Positions 26,990 through 36,473 of a stretch of DNA of 49,581 bases are shown here, in pieces. Origin of the DNA: a virus; IMG/VR virus record IMGVR_UViG_3300033145_000268, positions 1-49,581 of that record; one strand, written 5' to 3'. Both the position numbers and the translations under genes were made by a program. Under the pieces are notes generated by a model. The model did not search any database, had not been told where the DNA came from, and saw only the letters and a list, made by a program, of their open reading frames with translations. How positions within the stretch are numbered: the stretch's first letter is position 1; each line of letters starts with the position of its first letter.

Positions 26990-27568
26990 ATGGGAATAAA
27001 TACACTTACTACAGAACAGAAAACACAATTAGTCAAGGATTTGATTAAGTTTTCGAAGTATCAAGCCGGGATTAAAGCAGGTTTTAAATATAAAAAGAAA
27101 CGTTCTTTGCTATCTGCCGTAGATAGAGTCTTAAAAGAAGTTAGATCTAAACCAGAAGAATTCAATATTTCTCAAGAAGCACTTAACATGGTTCAAGAAT
27201 CGTTGTCTGAAAGAAAGATTGTTAAAGTTTCCAAACAAGGACAGGAATTACCAACAGAAGCAGAGGAAGCATTAAATAGTTTAACAATTAAGCAATTAGC
27301 AGAAAAGGGAACTAAATCAGCTTTTGTGCTTTTAAACAGAAAATTGAACCTTTTACTAGGAAGCAACACAAGATTAAATAAACTATCCATTACTGCATTA
27401 GCCAAAACGCTAGGAATTGTCTTTGACAAGAGACAATTAACTAGAGGAGAGGCGACAGAAAGCAGCATTATATATAGCGGTAACATGGAAGATTTGGAAA
27501 AGCTTACTACAGAACAAAAACTTGATTTATTACTTGGCGGAAGACAAAAACATATTGAAACTAAATAA
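26990..27568 (+). CDS. terS: Probable terminase small subunit
   Basis: 192 residues, helical, one base of overlap with the large terminase (TAATG). N-terminal helices could recognise DNA; the GIVFDKRQLTRGEAT block occurs in small terminases that I know. It would bind the packaging start site and recruit the motor. No direct motif proof. Confidence 0.65.
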   Translation: MGINTLTTEQKTQLVKDLIKFSKYQAGIKAGFKYKKKRSLLSAVDRVLKEVRSKPEEFNISQEALNMVQESLSERKIVKVSKQGQELPTEAEEALNSLTIKQLAEKGTKSAFVLLNRKLNLLLGSNTRLNKLSITALAKTLGIVFDKRQLTRGEATESSIIYSGNMEDLEKLTTEQKLDLLLGGRQKHIETK

Positions 27569-29169
27569 TGTCAGACAATATCAAACAAAAGGAGCATGAC
27601 GCAATGCTCCTTAAACAATGGCTCAATTCTGATCATTATAAGAATGCTTTGGATCAAAGAGTCAATATACTGAGAGCTTGTGAGAAAGATAAAAATGCAC
27701 GAGCTATAGCAATTCAAACCTGTAGAGATGATCCAGTCTTCTTTATCAATAACTTTGGCTGGACATTCGATCCAAGAAGAGCACCATTTCATTTCCCGTT
27801 TATCATGTTCCCTTTTCAAGAAGATGCTGTTAGATGGATTGTTAATAAGATTCGCAATGGAGGTGACGGATTAATTGAGAAGTCTCGTGATATGGGAGCT
27901 ACTTGGATTTTTGTTTGGGTTCTTTATTATTTCTACCTATTGGACAACGCGTTCAATGGGCTTCTTGGTTCATATAAAGAAAAGTTAGTAGATGACCGTA
28001 CCAACGATAGTCTGTTCGGAAAATTAGACTATTGTCTTCAGAACACGCCGAAATGGATGATGCCAAAGAGATTTAAAATTAAAGAACATAGAAATAAACT
28101 TAAATTAGTAAATCCAGAACACTTCAATCTACTTACAGGAGACACAATGAACCCTGATTTCTCACGAGGAGCACGTAAAAACGTAGTTTTTATGGACGAA
28201 GGAGCTGCTTGGGATTACTTTAGAGAGGCTTGGGAGTCCGCAGGTGACTCAACTCCATGTCGTTTGACAGTTAGTACCCCTCAAGGTAGAAACGCCTTTG
28301 CGTTACTTAGAGAAACAGACATAGATCGTTTAACGTTACATTGGAAATTGCATCCATTGAAGGATATGAAGTGGTATGAGTTCCAAAAATTAAGAAGAAC
28401 TGACGAAGAAGTGGCTCAAGAACTAGATATCTCTTACCAAAGATCACAGGTTGGAAGGGTTTATCCAGAATGGAATGATGTTATTTATGGCACTTTGCCA
28501 TATAATCCAGATCTTCTATTGTATGTTTCTTGGGATTTTGGGAAAACAGACCAGACAGCTATAATTTGGTGGCAAAAAGATGATAAAGGAGTATATATAG
28601 TTGATTCTTATTCAAATACAGGAAAGAACATAGACTTTTATGTTCCTTTTATTACAGGAGTAATGCCTTCAGATGATTATAAATATAATAAAAAAGACCT
28701 AACTCTTATTGAAGAACATAAAAACTGGAAGAAAGGGACGCATTTCGGAGACCCAGCTGGAAGGTTCAGAAATCAAGTTACTAACAAAACCGTAATAAGT
28801 GTTTTAAATGACTATGGAATTAAGATTAATTTCTTAGAAGATGCTAAGGGTCACGAAATTAGAAAGACAGAAACAAAAATATTATTAAGAAACCTAAGAG
28901 TAAATGAAAATGAAAGAACAAAAGAACTCGGAGCAGCAATGGAGAACGCAAGATACCCAGAAATTAGAAGAGGTGGTGGTAAAGAAATTAACTCAACTAA
29001 GCCAAGACATGATTGGACAAGCCATTATCGTTCTTCTGTTGAGTATTTTGCCGTCAATTATCACCGTATGGCTGGTCGTTCGTCTTCTCGTGTAAGAGAC
29101 AAGTTCCCAGTAAAAGAAACAGGAAACTCACCGTTCCCTAAAAGAAGAAATAAAATAACTAAATACTAA
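27568..29169 (+). CDS. terL: Terminase large subunit
   Basis: 533 residues. Adenine/Walker A region KSRDMGATW (~105-113), Walker B VVFMDE (~206-211), motif III-like TVSTPQGR, then the RNase H-type nuclease with SWDFGKTDQTA (first Asp, ~320) and later HFGDPAG. The ATPase drives DNA into the prohead and the nuclease cuts concatemers. Strong assignment. Confidence 0.95.
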   Translation: MSDNIKQKEHDAMLLKQWLNSDHYKNALDQRVNILRACEKDKNARAIAIQTCRDDPVFFINNFGWTFDPRRAPFHFPFIMFPFQEDAVRWIVNKIRNGGDGLIEKSRDMGATWIFVWVLYYFYLLDNAFNGLLGSYKEKLVDDRTNDSLFGKLDYCLQNTPKWMMPKRFKIKEHRNKLKLVNPEHFNLLTGDTMNPDFSRGARKNVVFMDEGAAWDYFREAWESAGDSTPCRLTVSTPQGRNAFALLRETDIDRLTLHWKLHPLKDMKWYEFQKLRRTDEEVAQELDISYQRSQVGRVYPEWNDVIYGTLPYNPDLLLYVSWDFGKTDQTAIIWWQKDDKGVYIVDSYSNTGKNIDFYVPFITGVMPSDDYKYNKKDLTLIEEHKNWKKGTHFGDPAGRFRNQVTNKTVISVLNDYGIKINFLEDAKGHEIRKTETKILLRNLRVNENERTKELGAAMENARYPEIRRGGGKEINSTKPRHDWTSHYRSSVEYFAVNYHRMAGRSSSRVRDKFPVKETGNSPFPKRRNKITKY

Positions 29170-29170
29170 A

Positions 29171-29536
29171 ATGATAATAGAAACATCTAAAAAAAATTTC
29201 GAACATTTCAAGAAAGAATGCAAAAAGTGGATTGATATATTTGAATTAAATAACTGGAGCGTGCATTATTCAACACTTAAAAACACAGGATCATATGGAG
29301 CTTGTTTCGCGAATATTTCAGCCTATATGGTTACGTTGTCTTTTTGTGAGAAATGGGAGGATAACGTTTTTAAATTGACCAAAGAGAATATTAGCCACAT
29401 TGCCTTGCATGAAGTTTTGCATCTTTTATTAGCAAGAGTTGTTGAATACGGAGACTCAAGATACGTAACTGAATCTGAGTTAATTGAAGCTGGAGAAGAA
29501 TTAGTTAATAAATTAACACATTTCTTAGAAAAATGA
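29171..29536 (+). CDS. HExxH metallopeptidase-like protein
   Basis: 121 residues. HIALHEVLHLLL carries HExxH; a Glu-rich helix follows (ESELIEAGEELVNKL), giving possible third ligands. Phages often carry such a small SprT-like gene near terminase; the substrate is unknown. 4-nt overlap with the next gene. Confidence 0.65.
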   Translation: MIIETSKKNFEHFKKECKKWIDIFELNNWSVHYSTLKNTGSYGACFANISAYMVTLSFCEKWEDNVFKLTKENISHIALHEVLHLLLARVVEYGDSRYVTESELIEAGEELVNKLTHFLEK

Positions 29537-29895
29537 AGTCATATTGGTTTGAAAAATTTAGACGTGACATTCTAAGGTTAGATCCGCAGTTTAAGTTCCA
29601 CAGACTAAAGGATGGTTTTTGGAGAATCTATTGGAAGGATCACTATATGGGAGAATGTTTTGAAGAAATGACACAGGTTGGTTATGACCTTGTAGCTTAC
29701 GACCCAAGACTAGAAAACCAATCTTATTACGAGGAATACGAAGATCACGTTAAGATGGTTAGAACGATCAAAAACTTTATTGAAGGATATTGGGATGGAT
29801 TAATCAATATGAAAAGAAAGATATTTTTACTTAGAAGAAATCACGAGATGTTTGAAAGAAGTCAACGCGCATATAAACAGATGGTAATAAAATAA
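29533..29895 (+). CDS. Hypothetical protein (120 aa)
   Basis: Aromatic-rich (FKFHRLKDGFWRIYWKDHYMG). Found between terminase and portal; shares a base with the next gene. Not recognised beyond that setting. Confidence 0.65.
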   Translation: MKSYWFEKFRRDILRLDPQFKFHRLKDGFWRIYWKDHYMGECFEEMTQVGYDLVAYDPRLENQSYYEEYEDHVKMVRTIKNFIEGYWDGLINMKRKIFLLRRNHEMFERSQRAYKQMVIK

Positions 29896-30086
29896 TGAAA
29901 GAACTCAAAAAATATAGGTTTTTAATTGTATGCAGAAAATGTGGAACATTACTCCTAAAAATAGATAATGCGGTATTTGGGGTTCTTAATGGAACTATGA
30001 AATGTCCGGGATGTAATAGACTTATTTCGCTCCCAGAAGACATGCTTATGAAGCCTTCTCTCAAGAAAAACTTGACAAAAGACTAA
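29895..30086 (+). CDS. Com-like zinc-ribbon protein (63 aa)
   Basis: VCRKCGTLLLKIDNAVFG then MKCPGCNRLI is a two-pair zinc ribbon like phage Com-type regulators. The portal promoter overlaps its last codons. Confidence 0.6.
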   Translation: MKELKKYRFLIVCRKCGTLLLKIDNAVFGVLNGTMKCPGCNRLISLPEDMLMKPSLKKNLTKD

Positions 30087-30100
30087 AAATATGCTATATT
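30072..30100 (+). promoter_or_regulatory. Sigma-70-type promoter of portal and late genes
   Basis: -35 TTGACA at 30072-30077, 17-nt spacer ending TATGC, -10 TATATT at 30095-30100. An ~80-nt leader follows with GAAGTC/GACTTC and CGAAC/GTTCG hairpins. This is the only promoter I could see for the 19-kb structural block. Confidence 0.88.
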
Positions 30101-30186
30101 AGACTAACAAATAATTGGCTTAGCTTACGAGCAAAAGCCTGAAGTCACGACTTCGAACATTTAACGGTTCGGAGTTTTAATTTTAA

Positions 30187-32175
30187 ATGGCTGAAAAGAC
30201 AATACTTTTAAATAAGAATGCATTGGGAGGACAACAATCTTTCCCGCAATATAATCCCAGCGCTAAAGAACAAGAAGTAGTTGGGCGTATTTTTGCTAGG
30301 TTCAGAGAAATAGCTGACGCTAGAGATCTACCATTTAATTACTTTGATGGCAGAAATCTTATTGATTATATAGATGATAGTGTAAGATCTTTCACAACAA
30401 ATATAGATGAGCGAAACGAAATAGAAGACTGGCAAGCTAGAGTACACGATCCATTTACTAGAAACAAAGTTATAGCTATTTTAGGTAAGGTTGCTCAAGC
30501 AATCCCTCAACCAGAGTTTATGGCTGAGAACCCCGAAGACATTGAAAGAGAAAGAATCTTAAGTGATTTAGTTGATTTCGCTGAAAGAATTGATGATACT
30601 GACGAGTTAATGTTCTACGCCATGCTGGAAGCAGCTGTCAAAGGAACAGTTATTGGATACGAAGGTTTCGAACAAGAAACAAGAGTTGTTAAAGATGTAG
30701 TATCTTATGATAGTGCAGACGAGATTAAAGTTAAGCCCGGAAAAGTTATAACAAGAAAAATAGTAGGATTTATAGTTCCTTTAGATGAATTTTATCCAGC
30801 ACACGTTGGAACAAAGAAAATCAAAGACATGCCAGATTGTGCATGGAGATCTATTATCAAACATTCACAATTCATAAAAGATTATTCTAAATACAATAGA
30901 GCTCAATTTGTACAACCATATCAACCTAACTTTACTGGAGATCAAAAAGTTCCTTTCTATCAAGACTATATTACAACAGATATACAGGAGGGCAATGTAG
31001 AAATTATCAGATATTATAACCAAGTTACAGATGAGTTTATTATTATAGCAAACGGTATTTGGTTAAACCCACTTATGAATGGAGGTAATGAACAAATTAT
31101 GCCTATTCCATTTAATCATAAGACATTACCATTTTGGAGCGCTATATATGAACCATTAGGAGACTTCTTCTACGGAAAATCATTACCAGACAAATTGAAA
31201 GCAATGCAAGATGTTACAGATTCACTTTATAACATGTTGTTAGACCAATCCTTCTTAGCGGTATTTCCACCTATCTTGACATCAGGACAGGATGGAATTG
31301 AAGATGACTTCTTAAGACCGGGAAGAAGAATATCAGTAGACGATCCTCAAAATTACAGAGAACTTAACATTTCAACACCAGATGCCTTTTATCAATTTAT
31401 TTTGAATTGGACAAAGAGTAAGATGGAAGAGACTTCCGTTGACTCAGTTCAGTCAGGACAAGCTGGAAGTGGAGACAGAGTAACTGCAACAGAAATACAA
31501 CAAGCAGCAAAGGCTACAATAAGTATTATTGGATTATTCTCTAGATTCGTGAAGTGGGGAGTTAGAGATAGAATTAGATTAAGAGCTAAGAATATTTTAC
31601 AATTTTACAGATTCCCAACATTAGAAAGAGTTTTAGGTGAAGGTGGAACAAAAGAATATAAGAAAGTCTTTAATACATTTAGAATAAACGACACAATTTT
31701 AACTTCTGGAAAACATGGAATTAAAGTTATAGAAATGTTTAACAAGAGAGAAGAGATGCCTACTAAAGAAGAGCAAAAAATGAGATCTTCTATTACAAAG
31801 GCAAAGACTGGAAGAAAGGTAGAATTTATTGCCGTTGACCCTGACTACATTAGAGATTTTGAATTCGATCTTAAATTAGTTGTGAGACCAAAACCAGAAC
31901 AAAGCAAAGCATTAGACAAAGCATTACTTCTAGAGAAAGCAAAGATTTACTTAGAATTTATGCCAGAACTAATTGACAAACAAGAATTAGCTGTCCAAAT
32001 CGCTAGAGCATTCGGAGACAAGCCAGATAACATTATTAAAGAGGAGGTTTTTAATCCTCAACAAAAGAAAGCACAATTTCCCGGGGCTGGAGAAACTGGA
32101 GTTGGTGCAAATCTAATTAATAAAACCAAAGCCAATTCAAGTTCTGCGGCTGGGTTAAGACAATTAACACAATAA
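30187..32175 (+). CDS. Portal protein
   Basis: 662 residues, size of large (P22-like) portals. Ordered blocks: N-terminal helical region, VIAILGKVAQAIPQPEF, the KGTVIGYEGFE loop, DEFYPAHVG, LPDKLKAMQDVTDSLYNMLLDQ and a long helical stem with SGDRVTATEIQQAAKATIS. A dodecameric ring at the capsid vertex through which DNA moves. The gene follows terminase as expected. Confidence 0.88.
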   Translation: MAEKTILLNKNALGGQQSFPQYNPSAKEQEVVGRIFARFREIADARDLPFNYFDGRNLIDYIDDSVRSFTTNIDERNEIEDWQARVHDPFTRNKVIAILGKVAQAIPQPEFMAENPEDIERERILSDLVDFAERIDDTDELMFYAMLEAAVKGTVIGYEGFEQETRVVKDVVSYDSADEIKVKPGKVITRKIVGFIVPLDEFYPAHVGTKKIKDMPDCAWRSIIKHSQFIKDYSKYNRAQFVQPYQPNFTGDQKVPFYQDYITTDIQEGNVEIIRYYNQVTDEFIIIANGIWLNPLMNGGNEQIMPIPFNHKTLPFWSAIYEPLGDFFYGKSLPDKLKAMQDVTDSLYNMLLDQSFLAVFPPILTSGQDGIEDDFLRPGRRISVDDPQNYRELNISTPDAFYQFILNWTKSKMEETSVDSVQSGQAGSGDRVTATEIQQAAKATISIIGLFSRFVKWGVRDRIRLRAKNILQFYRFPTLERVLGEGGTKEYKKVFNTFRINDTILTSGKHGIKVIEMFNKREEMPTKEEQKMRSSITKAKTGRKVEFIAVDPDYIRDFEFDLKLVVRPKPEQSKALDKALLLEKAKIYLEFMPELIDKQELAVQIARAFGDKPDNIIKEEVFNPQQKKAQFPGAGETGVGANLINKTKANSSSAAGLRQLTQ

Positions 32176-32176
32176 A

Positions 32177-32470
32177 ATGCTTAAAAAAATTATAGAAGAA
32201 TTATTTTGGAGATATTGTGATGCTGATTTAAGTGCAGAAGGAATACCCGAAGATGAAGTAGATATAATTTTCAGAACAGTTGATGATAATGATGAATTTG
32301 TTAATTTATTAAAACTAATTGCCCTACAGGACAAAGATAGATATTTCAAAGCTATCGATGACAAAAGAAGAGAAAGGATTAAAGGAGAATATAAAAGAAC
32401 ATTATATTTAATTAGAAAAATCAGACCACCTAAGAAGAAGGTTAAAATTGGTGGAAGATTTGCAAAATAA
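32177..32470 (+). CDS. Hypothetical structural-block protein (97 aa)
   Basis: Helical, C-terminus basic. The LQDKDRYFKAIDDKRRERIKG block is known to me from small genes next to portals. Role unknown. Confidence 0.6.
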   Translation: MLKKIIEELFWRYCDADLSAEGIPEDEVDIIFRTVDDNDEFVNLLKLIALQDKDRYFKAIDDKRRERIKGEYKRTLYLIRKIRPPKKKVKIGGRFAK

Positions 32471-32595
32471 TGCCTTGTATCAAAGTAAAAGGTGGATGGA
32501 AGATCCGAAGAAGCAAAGGAGGGCTTTTCCCGAAACTATACAAAACAAAAAGATCTTGCAAAATTAGAGTAGCGCAAATGGACAAACATAAGTAA
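32470..32595 (+). CDS. Small basic peptide (41 aa)
   Basis: MPCIKVKGGWKIRRSKGG then KLYKTKRSC: a short version of a peptide type frequent near phage portals (GGW..GK..Y-T-K pattern). Stop-start overlap with the previous gene. Confidence 0.6.
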   Translation: MPCIKVKGGWKIRRSKGGLFPKLYKTKRSCKIRVAQMDKHK

Positions 32596-32601
32596 TTGTA
32601 G

Positions 32602-32722
32602 ATTCTTCACTTGAGACTATTGGCAGTCTCAAGGAAAGAGCCTATAAGGCTCATATTATTAAATACTTTTTTTCGAAACTTTAGAAGCGGTATCGCCCGC
32701 TCGGAGGTACTTACCTCCGTTA
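32602..32722 (+). other. Hairpin-rich spacer before scaffold gene
   Basis: Perfect hairpins CTTGAGACT/AGTCTCAAG (32610-32618, 32625-32633), GAGCCT/AGGCTC (~32639-32653) and CGGAGGTA/TACCTCCG (32702-32719). No T-run after the first two; an RNA processing or stabilising leader is more likely than a terminator. Confidence 0.55.
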
Positions 32723-32764
32723 CCAAAAAGGTTTAAAAAAGGGGAAGAAGAAAAGAAAAGTATC

Positions 32765-33442
32765 ATGGCTGAAGAAGCTAAAAACAAGGAACAGGAACTT
32801 GAAACAAAGCCTGTCGTTCCCGAAGAGGGAGAGGTGAAGGAGAAAACAGTCGAAGAGTTAAAAGCTGAAAACGCCCAACTCGAATTGGATAAAATCGGAA
32901 TGGAAGAGCAAATTGTCGAACAACGAACTAAAAAACAGGAAGCGGAAGCTCTACTTTTAGGGAAGGTGGAAGTCAAAGAGCCAGCCAAAGAAGAGGAAGA
33001 TCCTGAGAAGAAGGAAGACGCAGCATCAATTGTTAACTCTATCTTGAATAAGAAGGAGAAAGAAACAAAGGATAAAAATCGGATAAGTGCTTTGAAGAAA
33101 TTTTGGACAGAAAATCCAGAGTTTAATCCAGCCAACGATGTATCTGGTGTTAGAATGGGATTAGTCAATTCAGCAATGGAAAGACTTAACACATCTAAGA
33201 GTGTATCTGTAGAAGAAATTTTAGAAGATTACTCTGACTCTCTCAAACTTATTAGAGATAGCAAAGACAAAAGAACTCGAGACATTCTACTTGACACTTC
33301 AATCGGAGGTAAAACAAAGAGTGAAGTTAAAGTTGAAGATACACGTTTAACTCCTGAACAAGAAAAACTAAGATTGGAGAAAGGCTGGACAGTAGAGAGA
33401 TATCTCGAAATGAAAGCAAAATATCCAAGAGTAGTAACATAA
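32765..33442 (+). CDS. Scaffolding-like protein
   Basis: 225 residues. Glu/Lys-rich coiled N-terminal half, soluble helical C-terminal part (LRLEKGWTVERYLEMK). Position between portal and capsid genes and composition match scaffolds that guide prohead assembly. No protease motif. Confidence 0.65.
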   Translation: MAEEAKNKEQELETKPVVPEEGEVKEKTVEELKAENAQLELDKIGMEEQIVEQRTKKQEAEALLLGKVEVKEPAKEEEDPEKKEDAASIVNSILNKKEKETKDKNRISALKKFWTENPEFNPANDVSGVRMGLVNSAMERLNTSKSVSVEEILEDYSDSLKLIRDSKDKRTRDILLDTSIGGKTKSEVKVEDTRLTPEQEKLRLEKGWTVERYLEMKAKYPRVVT

Positions 33443-33552
33443 AGTAAATTAAAGGTTGAATATAATTAATAATTAACTGAGCGTATCCGCTGGAACCAAT
33501 GATTCTCGGAGAGAGACCGGGATAAGAGGCTAACGGCGAATATGCAAACGTA

Positions 33553-34059
33553 ATGGCATTCAAATCAATTGGGACTTTAACCCCTTATGGCGGACCAGTT
33601 CTAAGAAGCGAAATTGTAACAGATTCTGTTGAGGTAACAGAACTAGACGCTATGGAAGTAGCATCTGGATTCTTAGCCTTAGGAACATCAGGAGACTTAA
33701 TTTTCGGACACGTTATGGCAATCGTCACTTATGACGGTGTTGGTATGACAAGCGATGGTGCTGGGGGAAGCTACAGCGGAACCTATACTATGGCATCTGA
33801 TAATGAAACTGTGTTGAAATATAAAGCAACTTGCGATATATCTAAACACACATTGTATTCTGTTGTACCTGATGCAGCAATCGCTACAACTACCGGTTCT
33901 AACTTACTGGGCTACCATACTGATATCGCAGACGAAGATGAGACTGATGAAAATACAGCCACAACAGCGACAGCACAATATACTATTCATGGAGTAGATC
34001 CATTAGTAAGTGCTAATCAAATTGTGAACATCTACGAGTCTGTTATATATGGTGTATAA
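33553..34059 (+). CDS. Probable head decoration or minor capsid protein (168 aa)
   Basis: Beta-rich, Gly/Thr/Ser-rich, no signal. It lies directly upstream of the major capsid gene, the usual place of decoration proteins. A ~110-nt leader precedes it. Confidence 0.6.
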   Translation: MAFKSIGTLTPYGGPVLRSEIVTDSVEVTELDAMEVASGFLALGTSGDLIFGHVMAIVTYDGVGMTSDGAGGSYSGTYTMASDNETVLKYKATCDISKHTLYSVVPDAAIATTTGSNLLGYHTDIADEDETDENTATTATAQYTIHGVDPLVSANQIVNIYESVIYGV

Positions 34060-34071
34060 GTCTAAAATCCT

Positions 34072-35049
34072 ATGAGTATAGAAACAAGAGGAACATGGAC
34101 AGACCTTATCGGAGGTGTTGGACTAGAAATAGCTGAAGTTTTTGATCAAGGTCAAGAGGAATACATACCGGGAATTGGTAGAGTTATTCAATCTGTTGGA
34201 GCAACTGGAGCACAAGAGACTTACACAGGTAAAACTGGAGTAGGTGAAGTAAGCATCTTTGATGATGGAGACGACATGCCGGGAGGGAAACGTTATAAAA
34301 CATATAACACTACAGTTGTCTGGAACAACTATGGTAAGTTTATTGACGTTACCGCTAATACTATCGAAGACAGAGATTACAAGGCTGAACTTGATGAAAT
34401 GAAAGACCTTTCAATAGGTGTGAATTATTCACAAGATAAATCAGGTATGCAACTTTTCAACGGTGGATTCGCAACAACTAGAGATGTTAATGGTTATAGA
34501 ATGACTTGGTATGGTGACGCTGTACCTTTATTCTCAATCATTCACCCAACAGTTGTACCGGGAGGTTCAACACAATCAAACGCTAGTGCTACTGGTATCA
34601 TATTTAGTGCAGACAACCTAGAAGTAGGTCACGTTGCATTAATTGAGCAACAAACAGATGACGGCATCGCTATGAGTTTACTAGGAAAACCAATGTTAAT
34701 GCTTCCACCTTCATTAATGAAGGAGGGGCAAGAAGTCACACAATCTCAGTTAGACCCTGACACAGCAAATAATACAATCAACGTTTACGTTGGAGGTATG
34801 AAAACTGACATGGCAGTATCAACACACTTAGCTAACGTTAATGGTGGTTCTGATACAGCTTGGTCAATGTCTGTGCCAAACAGAGCTAAACTTTTCCACC
34901 AAACAAGAAGAGGCGCAACTTTGGATCAAGATATTAATATCAAGAACAAAGTAGCAACCTTCACAGTTGACGCTCGATGGGCTAACTCGGTGAAAGATTG
35001 GAGACGAACATGGGGATCAAAAGGAGACGTAACAGCGTACGCTAGCTAA
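34072..35049 (+). CDS. Major capsid protein
   Basis: 325 residues, sized for an HK97-fold capsid protein. Blocks include an N-arm, GKFIDVTANTIEDRDY, LLGKPMLMLPPSLMKEG and a C-terminal strand region ending KDWRRTWGSKGD. Its neighbours (scaffold upstream, terminator downstream) support high-level expression. Likely client of the phage chaperonin. Confidence 0.85.
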   Translation: MSIETRGTWTDLIGGVGLEIAEVFDQGQEEYIPGIGRVIQSVGATGAQETYTGKTGVGEVSIFDDGDDMPGGKRYKTYNTTVVWNNYGKFIDVTANTIEDRDYKAELDEMKDLSIGVNYSQDKSGMQLFNGGFATTRDVNGYRMTWYGDAVPLFSIIHPTVVPGGSTQSNASATGIIFSADNLEVGHVALIEQQTDDGIAMSLLGKPMLMLPPSLMKEGQEVTQSQLDPDTANNTINVYVGGMKTDMAVSTHLANVNGGSDTAWSMSVPNRAKLFHQTRRGATLDQDINIKNKVATFTVDARWANSVKDWRRTWGSKGDVTAYAS

Positions 35050-35062
35050 TCGCAATTTTTAT

Positions 35063-35113
35063 GGGGTTTTATGAGCGACTTCTTGCGGAGTCAAAAACCC
35101 CTTCCAATAATTT
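35063..35113 (+). terminator. Terminator-like hairpin after the capsid gene
   Basis: GGGGTTTT (35063-35070) with AAAACCCC (35094-35101), an inner GACTTC/GGAGTC stem, then a T-rich tract. A partial terminator here would raise capsid over tail expression. Confidence 0.7.
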
Positions 35114-35148
35114 TATTCTCTGGTCTCCAGAGTAGAAGGTAAGGATAT

Positions 35149-35424
35149 ATGAGACGACTTTTTAAAAAACATTCAACTAAGCAAGAAAGGATATTCTATG
35201 AGGCTCTTAAAGACCTACATATTCCTTTCAAGCATAGATGGTTGATTGGAGGTCGAGAAATTGATTTCATTATATTTGATAATATATGTATAGAAATAGA
35301 CGGACACGAACAAGATGGCGATAAAAATGCCATGTTAGTTGAAAAAGGCTATTTGCCGATACATCTTCATAATAGTGAAATTAATAGAGAGAAAATAATT
35401 AATTTAATTAAAAAACTAAAATGA
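35149..35424 (+). CDS. DUF559/Vsr-like endonuclease-fold protein
   Basis: 91 residues. GREIDFIIFDNICIEIDGHEQ then a helix and YLPIHLHNSEI match the small Vsr-related nuclease family (DUF559). It sits alone between capsid terminator and beta-helix gene, as mobile nuclease genes do. Confidence 0.75.
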   Translation: MRRLFKKHSTKQERIFYEALKDLHIPFKHRWLIGGREIDFIIFDNICIEIDGHEQDGDKNAMLVEKGYLPIHLHNSEINREKIINLIKKLK

Positions 35425-36401
35425 GTTTAACAAATTTTCCAAATGGTATTTCAAGTTATGGAATTCCAGTTTTGAATAATCTTCCTGTCGCACTTGGCGC
35501 TGGTGGATTAGGTAAAATTTACTATGTAGACGCAACCAATGGTTCTGATGGTAATACTGGTAGAGAACCTTCTGCAGCTTTTAAAACAGTTGCTAAAGCC
35601 TTATCAGTCGTTACGTCTAATAATCATGATGTCGTTGTTTTATCCGCTAATTCAGGTCATGCTGTAACAGCAATGTTAGATATTTCTAAAAATCGTGTCC
35701 ACTTTATTGGACTAGACGGAAGAACTGGATTCGGAATGGGAGCAAGAGCAAGAGTCACAATGGGAGTTACTACAGCCGCAACTGATATTGCTGTAATGAA
35801 GAATACTGGTGTTGGTAATACATTTACTAATATTAAATTTGACAGTAGCAATACAGTAGCTGAAAGTCTTTATACTGTTGCAGAGGGAGGTGAATATACA
35901 GTATATAATCAATGTGAGTTCTACAAAAGCACAGATTTAGATGGAACAGCTGCAGCCGAAGTTTTAAACAACGGTGATTCAACTCAATGGATTAGGTGTA
36001 CTTTTGGGTCTACTGCTAATATTATTGCAGATGATAAAATTAGACCTAACATGTTGCTTACCGCTACTTTATCAGGAAAGAAAATGAGAGACAATATTAT
36101 CGATCAATGTCTTTTCCTAGTAAAATCAGCTGGTACTGAAGCGGTTAGAATCTATGGCGCAAATGCTACTGATGTTGAAAGAATGCTTTTAGTAAAAGAT
36201 TCAATCTTCTTAAGCAATTCATTGGGAGCCGCAACCCCAGCTCACGCTGTCGGGTTTGGTGCTGCTCAAACACAAGGTTCAGTAATCTTGAAGGATTGTA
36301 CTTCGGTGGACCATACGGTCATGGCGGAAGCCTCTGTTGGTATTTACGTTGACGGTGCAGTTCCTGGATTCGGAACATCTGGTGTGTCTGTACAATCATA
36401 A
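35421..36401 (+). CDS. Right-handed beta-helix virion protein
   Basis: 326 residues. SLTNFPNGISSYGIP start, then YYVDATNGSDGNTGREPSAAF, repeating strand turns (NTFTNIKFDSS, NQCEFYKS) typical of beta-helix head-associated or fibre proteins. It overlaps the nuclease by 4 nt. Confidence 0.72.
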   Translation: MSLTNFPNGISSYGIPVLNNLPVALGAGGLGKIYYVDATNGSDGNTGREPSAAFKTVAKALSVVTSNNHDVVVLSANSGHAVTAMLDISKNRVHFIGLDGRTGFGMGARARVTMGVTTAATDIAVMKNTGVGNTFTNIKFDSSNTVAESLYTVAEGGEYTVYNQCEFYKSTDLDGTAAAEVLNNGDSTQWIRCTFGSTANIIADDKIRPNMLLTATLSGKKMRDNIIDQCLFLVKSAGTEAVRIYGANATDVERMLLVKDSIFLSNSLGAATPAHAVGFGAAQTQGSVILKDCTSVDHTVMAEASVGIYVDGAVPGFGTSGVSVQS

Positions 36402-36473
36402 GTATAGAATAGTTTTACGAGTTCTATTTAAAAACTCGTCCCTTCGGGGATTAAGTAATTAAAATAAAACAAA

